Shown here one piece after another: positions 58,614-64,000 of a stretch of DNA of 64,000 nucleotides. The translations under genes were made by a program, and so were the position numbers. The notes under the pieces were generated by a model. That model did no database searches and was not told the DNA's origin. It saw nothing but the letters and a program-made list of their open reading frames with translations. Origin of the DNA: JANJTY01 sp038257155. Its GTDB lineage: Bacteria; Pseudomonadota; Gammaproteobacteria; Xanthomonadales; Xanthomonadaceae. The DNA is taken from NCBI GenBank assembly GCA_038257155.1, contig JBBSJP010000018.1, positions 1 through 64,000 of the forward strand. Reading direction: 5' to 3'. The stretch's first letter is position 1, and each line of letters starts with the position of its first letter.

Positions 58614-58739
58614 CTCGATGCCGAACCGCTCACGGAGTCATTGTCGGCAGGCAGGTCTGCCGTGGGGCGGACAGAAGGTCTACTACGAACGACTCATGGT
58701 GGGCGAGGCGAACTTCAATTGAGGGCGTTGCCCAGGCTC

Positions 58740-59165
58740 CTACCCAGCTACTACCCGTGCCACACACTTCAACTCGATCGCGATCGGTGTAGGCAAGGCG
58801 GTGATTCCGAGCGTGGTGCGACACGGTGCGCTGCCGATCTCGGGGAAGTACTCGGCCCAGATCGCGTTGTAGGCCTTGAAGTCACGTGCCATGTCGGTGA
58901 GGTAGACGGTGACGTCGACCATGTCTTCCCAGCGTGCGCCGCTGGCCTCCAGCACCGCGCGCACGTTGGCGAACACGCTGTGGGTCTGGGCCGCGATGTC
59001 GTAGCTGCGCAGACGTCCATCGGAGTCGTAGTGGTTGCCGGGAATGGCGTCGCTGCCCGGCGTGCGCGGGCCGATGCCGGACAGGAACAGCAGCTCGCCC
59101 ACCTGGCGCGCGTGCGGGTAAGTGCCAACAGGTCGCGGGGCGGTGTCGGTCTGGATGCTGGTCAC
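58740..59165 (-). CDS. RidA family deaminase, possible 2-aminomuconate deaminase
   Basis: A 141-residue RidA/YjgF/UK114 protein of normal length. Conserved parts are G-E-L-L-F-L-S-G-I-G-P, the central helix with V-F-A-N-V-R-A-V-L-E, V-T-V-Y-L-T-D-M, and P-C-R-T-T-L-G-I-T-A-L-P with the arginine that binds the substrate carboxylate, ending in a beta strand I-E-L-K-C-V-A. General RidA proteins hydrolyse reactive enamines and imines. A branch acts as 2-aminomuconate deaminase in 3-hydroxyanthranilate breakdown, which fits the dioxygenase gene 3.9 kb downstream on the same strand. The start codon is GTG. It lies 29 bases after the pbpC stop. Confidence 0.85.
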   Translation of the reverse strand: MTSIQTDTAPRPVGTYPHARQVGELLFLSGIGPRTPGSDAIPGNHYDSDGRLRSYDIAAQTHSVFANVRAVLEASGARWEDMVDVTVYLTDMARDFKAYNAIWAEYFPEIGSAPCRTTLGITALPTPIAIELKCVARVVAG

Positions 59166-59194
59166 GAAAACGCTCGCAGTAAAGAAGGGTTGGT

Positions 59195-61534
59195 TTACGG
59201 TAGCACCCGGAAACCGACCGTGGCGTGGCGACCGGCGGAGTCCAGCGCCACGAGGCGCTGGTCGCCGGCCGCGTCGAGCTGGAGATCAAGTCTCGCGGCG
59301 CCCTGCGTCTCGCCGACCAGTTGGCCGTTCATCAGCCACTGCACGCGCAATGCGGTGCCGTTGGCGCGCAGGCGCAGGCGTGGCGGCTCTCGGCGCGGGG
59401 GAGCCGGTGCGAGTACTGATCCTTCATCGACGCCTTCAATGCGCAACGAGGCGAGCAATTCAAGGTTCTCATCGCATCCGGGTGCCAGTGCCGGAGGCTG
59501 CATGGCGCGACGTTCCTGCGGTGCCAACCAGGGCTGCGCCAGTACCGGCCAGCGTGCAATCTGGCGCAGGTCACCCGCGGCTTCCTCGCGGCAGCCCGGG
59601 CTGAGGCGCAGGCCGCTGGCGGGGTCCACGCGAATCGCCAACAGCGAAGGCCCGATTTCGCCCGCCGGCTGCAGCGTAGGCGGCAGGGTGCGATCCAGTA
59701 GCCAGGCTTCGAGTCGTCGATGGCAATGCTCAGGCGCGGTTTCATCGGCAGCCAGGCCGAGCGGCCAGCAGATCTCGCGCGCCTCCACTGTCGCCGGTCG
59801 CGCCGATGGCGTGCCGCGCAGTGCGGTCGGCAGACCATCGACCAGGGCAAGCAGCAGGGGCAGGGCGCTGATTGCGCCGTACTGGCCGGGCAGGGGTGTG
59901 CCGTCGGGTCGTCCGACCCACACGCCAATCGTGGCGGCGGGTGCTGCGCCTACCGCCCAGGCGTCGCGAAATCCGTAACTGGTGCCGGTCTTGAAGGCGA
60001 GAGTTACGCGACTATCGCGTTCGAAGCGGCCACCGGCTTCGCCTGGTCTCGGCGCGTTGGCCAGCATCTCGCGTACGATCCAGGCTGCGCCCTCACTGAG
60101 CAAACGGCGTTCCTCAATGGGTTTGCCCGGATGGAATTCCACGGACGCAGCCAGGCCGCCACGCTGCAGCGCCGCGAAGGCTGACACCAGATCCTCGAGG
60201 CGCGCTTCGGTGCCGCCCAGCACCATGGTCAGGTTGGGTCGTGCGCCACGTGGCAGGCGCAACGGCAGTCCGGCATGCGCCAGGCGCGCGGCGAAGCGCT
60301 CCGGACCGGTCGCTTGCAGCAGGGCGACAGCGGGAACATTGAGCGAGGCCTGCAGCGCCTCGCTGACCGACACCGGCCCCCGGAAGCGCTGATCGAAGTT
60401 GCCTGGACGGTAGCCGTCGAAATCCTGCGGCGCGTCGATCAGCAGACTTTCCGAGTGCACCAGGCCCTGTTCCAGCGCCAGGCCATAGAGGAAGGGCTTG
60501 AGGGTTGAACCGGGTGAGCGGAAGGCGCGCACCATGTCGACATGGCCGTTGGATTCGGCATCGCCGAAGCGCGCCGAACCGACATATGCCAGCGCCTGCA
60601 TGCTGGCGTTCTCGACCACCAGCACCGCGATCGAGGTGCGCGGCGGCATGCGTTGTGCCCAGGCCTCGACACGCGTCTCGATCTGCGCCTGCAGGTCGGC
60701 ATCGATCGTGCTCTGCACCAGTCCAGTGCCGCGCTGCTCGTTGCGTAGGCGCTCGGCCAGCAGCGGTGCCAGCATGGGTGATGCGAGCTGACGCGCAAGC
60801 ACCGGCTCGTCACGCGCCTCGTCGATCACGGATGCAGGCCAGACACCATGATCGGCAAGGCGAGCCAGCACCTTGTCGCGGGCTGCCTGGGCGCGCTGTG
60901 CATGACGGTCCGGACGCAGCCGGCTGGGCGCTTGCGGCAGCACCGCCAGCAAGGCGGCCTCGGCGTGGGAAAGTTGATCCGAGGGCTTGCCCAGATATGC
61001 GCGACTGGCAGCTTCTACGCCCTCGATCGGTCCTCCAAACGGCGCGTAGTTGAGATACAGCGCAAGGATCTCGTCCTTCGACAGGCGTCGCTCAAGCTGC
61101 AGCGCGCGAAGAGCCTGCCTCACCTTGCCCAGCGGCGTGCGGGAATGCGGTTCCAGGATGCGCGCTACCTGCATCGTGAGGGTTGAACCACCCGAGATGA
61201 CGCGACCATTCCACAGCGCCTGCGCCGCTGCACGCAGCAGGGCGATGGGGTCGACGCCGGGGTGCCAGCGGAAGCGGCGGTCTTCGTAGCCAATCAGTGC
61301 TTCGATATAGCGCGGCGAGACCTGCTCGATCTGCACTGGATGTCGCCAGACGCCGCCGGCACCGGCGAAGGCGCGCAGCGGACGACCATCGCGCGCGACA
61401 ACCAGAGTTGCGCCGCCACTGGATTCAGGTAGTGGTGGAGGGAAGCTGAGGTCGAGGACCACGATCAGCAGCAAGGTGATCGCGGATGCAAGCAGCATCC
61501 GAACTGCCACGCGGCGGTGGGTAATGCGCTTCAC
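59195..61534 (-). CDS. pbpC: penicillin-binding protein 1C
   Basis: A 779-residue bifunctional peptidoglycan synthase. An N-terminal transmembrane anchor (about 10-29) leads to a glycosyltransferase (family 51) domain with the catalytic glutamate in G-Y-E-D-R-R-F near residue 82 and G-G-S-T-L-T-M-Q-V-A-R. A transpeptidase domain follows with the active serine in S-P-G-S-T-L-K-P-F near 343 and K-T-G-T-S-Y-G-F-R-D-A-W near 514. A C-terminal BiPBP_C Ig-like domain (about 690-779) is specific to PBP1C. The start codon is GTG. Pairing with the alpha-2-macroglobulin gene directly upstream is the conserved arrangement, thought to link wall repair to protease trapping in the periplasm. Confidence 0.94.
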   Translation of the reverse strand: MKRITHRRVAVRMLLASAITLLLIVVLDLSFPPPLPESSGGATLVVARDGRPLRAFAGAGGVWRHPVQIEQVSPRYIEALIGYEDRRFRWHPGVDPIALLRAAAQALWNGRVISGGSTLTMQVARILEPHSRTPLGKVRQALRALQLERRLSKDEILALYLNYAPFGGPIEGVEAASRAYLGKPSDQLSHAEAALLAVLPQAPSRLRPDRHAQRAQAARDKVLARLADHGVWPASVIDEARDEPVLARQLASPMLAPLLAERLRNEQRGTGLVQSTIDADLQAQIETRVEAWAQRMPPRTSIAVLVVENASMQALAYVGSARFGDAESNGHVDMVRAFRSPGSTLKPFLYGLALEQGLVHSESLLIDAPQDFDGYRPGNFDQRFRGPVSVSEALQASLNVPAVALLQATGPERFAARLAHAGLPLRLPRGARPNLTMVLGGTEARLEDLVSAFAALQRGGLAASVEFHPGKPIEERRLLSEGAAWIVREMLANAPRPGEAGGRFERDSRVTLAFKTGTSYGFRDAWAVGAAPAATIGVWVGRPDGTPLPGQYGAISALPLLLALVDGLPTALRGTPSARPATVEAREICWPLGLAADETAPEHCHRRLEAWLLDRTLPPTLQPAGEIGPSLLAIRVDPASGLRLSPGCREEAAGDLRQIARWPVLAQPWLAPQERRAMQPPALAPGCDENLELLASLRIEGVDEGSVLAPAPPRREPPRLRLRANGTALRVQWLMNGQLVGETQGAARLDLQLDAAGDQRLVALDSAGRHATVGFRVLP

Positions 61535-61625
61535 GAGGTCGTCCGTGCTACGGAACGCTGCTTGGAAACCGTAATCAATGCATGTGATTGGCCCTGACAG
61601 CTAAAGCCAGAGCCCCTCTCCCCAA

Positions 61626-61651
61626 CCCCTCTCCCGCAAGCGGGAGAGGGG
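61626..61651. repeat. short hairpin CCCCTCTCCCG/CGGGAGAGGGG
   Basis: A perfect 11-bp stem with a CAAG loop in the gap between pbpC and the alpha-2-macroglobulin gene, preceded by another CCCCTCTCCCC. Plus-strand sequence after it is A-rich, not T-rich, and the minus strand has no T-run after it either, so it is not a standard terminator. It belongs to the same interspersed family as 58507-58613. Confidence 0.6.
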
Positions 61652-61778
61652 CTCAAAAAAGCCGCCAGCTTCATTTGCGGGCGAATATCGAGACTCATTG
61701 GCCTAGCAGAGGCAAATTATCCGATTCCAGGGCACAATCCGGCAGGCTGCGGTAGCGTTCGTGGCATGCATGCGAGGT

Positions 61779-64000
61779 TCAGGGCTCCACCACGTCAATC
61801 GTGGCCGGCTGCGAGCGGCCGATGGCGCGCAGCTCGGGTTGATACATGTCTTCGACCAGCGGCGGCGGCACGATGAAGCGCCCCGGCGAAACCGCGCGCA
61901 CCAGGTAGTAGAGTCGGGCGGGCTGGCCGGGATATAGCTGGATGGCGGCGGCGAAGCGGTCGTCGCGGTACTCCTGATGGCGGATCTCGGCCGACCAGCT
62001 GCGTTCGGAGAGCGAGTTGCCGTCCAGCACCAGCTGGTTGATGGCCTCGTTGTCGGCCAGGCCGAGGTTCTCGGCTTCCAGTCCGCCGGGCAGCAGATCG
62101 ACGACCAGTGCCTCCTGCAGGCGCTCTTCCGACTCCACGGTCAGCATCACCAGCAGCGCCTCGCCTTCGCGAATGCTGTTGCCAGTGAACGCGCTGCCGT
62201 CCATGCGGAACCAGGCACGCCGCACACGCAGCTGGCCTTCCTGCGGTTCCGGGGCACTACGCGGTGCACCCGCCACATCGATCGCTACAACGAGCGGATT
62301 GCTGCCGCTGTTGGTGAGCGCAACGCCTTCGGCCAGATCGCCGGCGGCGAAATCGCGGATCGCCAGACGACCACCAAGAACCGCTTCGCTGTCACCCTGC
62401 TGCAGGCGCGCATCAATATCATCGCCGCGTTCGGCCATCTGCGCGCCCAGGCGCAGCAGGGCGACGTCCTCTTGAGTCGAGCGCCACTGTGTGCCGCGTG
62501 AACGCGTCTGGCGCGCCAGTTCCAGCGCGCGCGGCAGGATGCTGCCGCTGGCTTGGTCGTGACGCGCGAGCAGGGCCAGCATCAGCGATTCGTCACGCAG
62601 GGCAGAGCCGTAATCGAACAGGCTACGCGGGCGTTCGGTGGCTTTCAGCAGGGCTTCGGCGATGGCTTTTTCACCGCGCTGCGCGTCGCCCTGAATCGTC
62701 AAGGCCAGGCCCAGCTGTGCCAGCGGAAGCGCGGTCAGGATCTTCTCGCGCTCGTGGTCGAACAGCGCACGCAAGCTGCCCAGCGGCGCGCGCCCGGCCC
62801 GCGCCAGCACATAGCCCGAGTAGGCCAGGTGGGCCATGCGCAGGTGCTCCGAATGATCGAAGGCGTAGAACGGACTGCCACCGCTCAGCACTTCCTCGGA
62901 CAGTCGCTTCAGCGCGGCTTCCAGGGTGTCTGCCGGCGGTTCCAGGCCGGCCTCGCGCGCCGTCAGCAGAAGGTCGGCGACATAGGGCGTGATGCGCGGT
63001 TCGGCCATGCCTTCGCCAGGCCAGAAGCTGAAATGGCCGTTGCCGGTCTGCATCGAGGCGAGGCGTCCGAAGCCTGCTTGCAGACGCTGCGCACGGGTGG
63101 TTTCATCGATGGCCGGCAGGCCCATGCTGGCCCGGGTCTGCGCATCGAACAGCACCAGTGGCCAGAGCTTGGCGCTGGTCTGTTCGACACAGGCATAGGG
63201 GTAGTCATCCAGCGCCTTGGCGCTGGCCGCGAGCGGCAGCGGGGGATTGGCGGCGACGCTGAGTTGCGCCACGGCCGAGCCCGGGAACAGGCCGTCAAAC
63301 AGGTCGCGTCCCAGTGGCAGGCGCTGACCCGCGGCGAGTTCCAGCAGGCGGCCGCTGCGTTCATCCGGCCACGCAGGCCGCACGGCGATTTCAAAGCGGC
63401 GCTCGATGCTGATTCCGTCGCCCTCGGCCCGTACGACGAAGGGTGCCGCCGCGCTGCCACCTTCGGCGCCCAGCGCGAAGCTCACCGTGCGCAGCTGGCC
63501 ATCGGCGAGCTGCACGCGCTGTGCGGTGCCTGCCAGGCGCAACGGCGCCTCGCCTTCCGCGCTGACACTGATGTTCAAAGGCGCGCCAGACAGGTTCTGC
63601 AGATCAACGCTCAGGCTGGCCGAATCGCCGGGCGCCAGCACACGCGGGCTGCTCACTTCGACAACCAGCGGCGCGCGCACGATGCTCTCGCCCTCGCTGC
63701 GGCCATAGCGGTCGGCACTCCAGGCCACGGCCGCGAGACGCAGTGCGCCGTTGAAATCCGGCGCCGTGAAGCTCACTTCCGCATTGCCCTGCGCATCAAA
63801 TGCGAGCGGGCCATGATGCAGTGCGACAGTCTGCACGCGAGCGGTCGGGCGGCGCGCCTGCGGCAGTGCAGCCAGTTCGGCGTCACCGCCGTAGCGCAGG
63901 CGGGCGCGGGTGCCAGCCAGGCGTTCGATGATGCGGCCATACAGATCATAGGCCTCGGTACCCAGCGCGCGCCGCGCCAGGAAATATGCCAGCGCGTCGG
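61779..64000 (-). CDS. yfhM: alpha-2-macroglobulin family protein, 3' part (5' end outside the window)
   Basis: The reading frame stays open to the right edge, so about 739 C-terminal residues are seen. Bacterial A2Ms are usually 1500-1900 residues, so more than half the gene lies outside. Near the left of the fragment is the A-R-R-A-L-G-T-E-A-Y-D-L-Y-G-R segment typical of the family. The thioester motif C-V-E-Q follows Y-P-Y-A, as needed for covalent trapping of proteases. A helical alpha/alpha thioester domain and a receptor-like beta domain ending V-D-V-V-E-P complete it. GTG 63836 inside the window is not the start. It is a periplasmic protease trap partnered with PBP1C 244 bases downstream. 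Confidence 0.92.
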   Translation of the reverse strand, partial: DALAYFLARRALGTEAYDLYGRIIERLAGTRARLRYGGDAELAALPQARRPTARVQTVALHHGPLAFDAQGNAEVSFTAPDFNGALRLAAVAWSADRYGRSEGESIVRAPLVVEVSSPRVLAPGDSASLSVDLQNLSGAPLNISVSAEGEAPLRLAGTAQRVQLADGQLRTVSFALGAEGGSAAAPFVVRAEGDGISIERRFEIAVRPAWPDERSGRLLELAAGQRLPLGRDLFDGLFPGSAVAQLSVAANPPLPLAASAKALDDYPYACVEQTSAKLWPLVLFDAQTRASMGLPAIDETTRAQRLQAGFGRLASMQTGNGHFSFWPGEGMAEPRITPYVADLLLTAREAGLEPPADTLEAALKRLSEEVLSGGSPFYAFDHSEHLRMAHLAYSGYVLARAGRAPLGSLRALFDHEREKILTALPLAQLGLALTIQGDAQRGEKAIAEALLKATERPRSLFDYGSALRDESLMLALLARHDQASGSILPRALELARQTRSRGTQWRSTQEDVALLRLGAQMAERGDDIDARLQQGDSEAVLGGRLAIRDFAAGDLAEGVALTNSGSNPLVVAIDVAGAPRSAPEPQEGQLRVRRAWFRMDGSAFTGNSIREGEALLVMLTVESEERLQEALVVDLLPGGLEAENLGLADNEAINQLVLDGNSLSERSWSAEIRHQEYRDDRFAAAIQLYPGQPARLYYLVRAVSPGRFIVPPPLVEDMYQPELRAIGRSQPATIDVVEP

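Larger units (their letters stand above)
58192..58739. other. non-coding region with mixed repeats
   Basis: 548 bases upstream of secreted protein B show no supported gene; overlapping frames on both strands match nothing. It holds the GTAG palindrome at 58371-58392, followed directly by the palindrome CCGTTGCAACGG. It also holds a long-range inverted repeat CCCCTCTCCC (58507-58516) / GGGAGAGGGG (58604-58613). The promoter of secreted protein B should lie in the first ~150 bases. Confidence 0.55.

Noticed and set aside
61626..61651. Intrinsic terminator for the alpha-2-macroglobulin or pbpC transcript
   Set aside because: The strong stem is followed by A residues on the plus strand and by no T-run on the minus strand; the same stem ends occur elsewhere as a repeat.
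63834..63836. GTG 63836 as the start of the macroglobulin gene
   Set aside because: The frame stays open to the window edge and the upstream residues match the family, so the true start lies outside the window.

Overview
This 64 kb window is GC-rich chromosomal DNA in which almost every base belongs to a long open reading frame. I see no transposase, integrase, phage gene, CRISPR array, tRNA or rRNA. The gene families suggest a gammaproteobacterium of the Lysobacterales (Xanthomonadales), probably close to Rhodanobacteraceae. The pointers are a pbpC/alpha-2-macroglobulin pair, rlmF, a 3-hydroxyanthranilate dioxygenase with a RidA-type deaminase, large TonB receptors, GTAG-type palindromic repeats like those of Stenotrophomonas, and secreted proteins ending in an [LI]F-x-[DS]-G-F-E motif. 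The assignment is an inference from families; no marker gene is present.

Layout. 1-658 is a non-coding hairpin-rich repeat zone. 659-7948 holds a secreted DUF11 protein, a periplasmic metallo-beta-lactamase-fold hydrolase, a GNAT acetyltransferase, an LhgO-like flavoprotein oxidase, a secreted beta-helix protein and a small membrane protein. 8058-10649 is a REC-REC-PAS-GGDEF-EAL cyclic-di-GMP protein. 10932-27916 is a 17 kb operon of one HlyD/MacA-type adaptor, one ABC ATPase and six tandem, paralogous ~800-residue MacB/FtsX-type permeases (ADOP architecture). 28138-37477, all on the minus strand, holds two paralogous ECF-like sigma factors, a membrane Ser/Thr kinase with a WD40-like propeller, a TonB-dependent receptor and a small membrane protein. 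Junctions overlap at sigma/kinase and kinase/receptor, so I read these as one signalling and uptake unit. 37555-45351 is mostly housekeeping: a Tat-exported epimerase-like protein, rlmF, an HD hydrolase resembling small alarmone hydrolases, an exo/endonuclease-family protein, a TVP38-disulfide reductase fusion and an outer-membrane barrel protein. GTAG palindromes sit between several of these.

45677-58177 is framed by two paralogous giant secreted proteins (P-domain plus two beta-helix/choice-of-anchor-Q halves). Between them lies a tight run of 3-hydroxyanthranilate dioxygenase, an SbtA-like permease and a 1396-residue one-protein hybrid two-component regulator (propeller, histidine kinase, receiver, AraC HTH). 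58740-64000 holds a RidA deaminase that may belong to the same kynurenine catabolic route, pbpC, and the 3' part of an alpha-2-macroglobulin gene that runs off the right edge.

The most interesting units are (i) the sigma-sigma-kinase-TonB receptor operon, where a Hanks-type kinase stands where FecR-type anti-sigma factors usually stand and the second sigma factor is degenerate; (ii) the six-permease, one-ATPase transporter array; (iii) the shared C-terminal GFE motif on secreted proteins; and (iv) the GTAG palindromes whose arms differ in sequence but keep an 8-bp stem.
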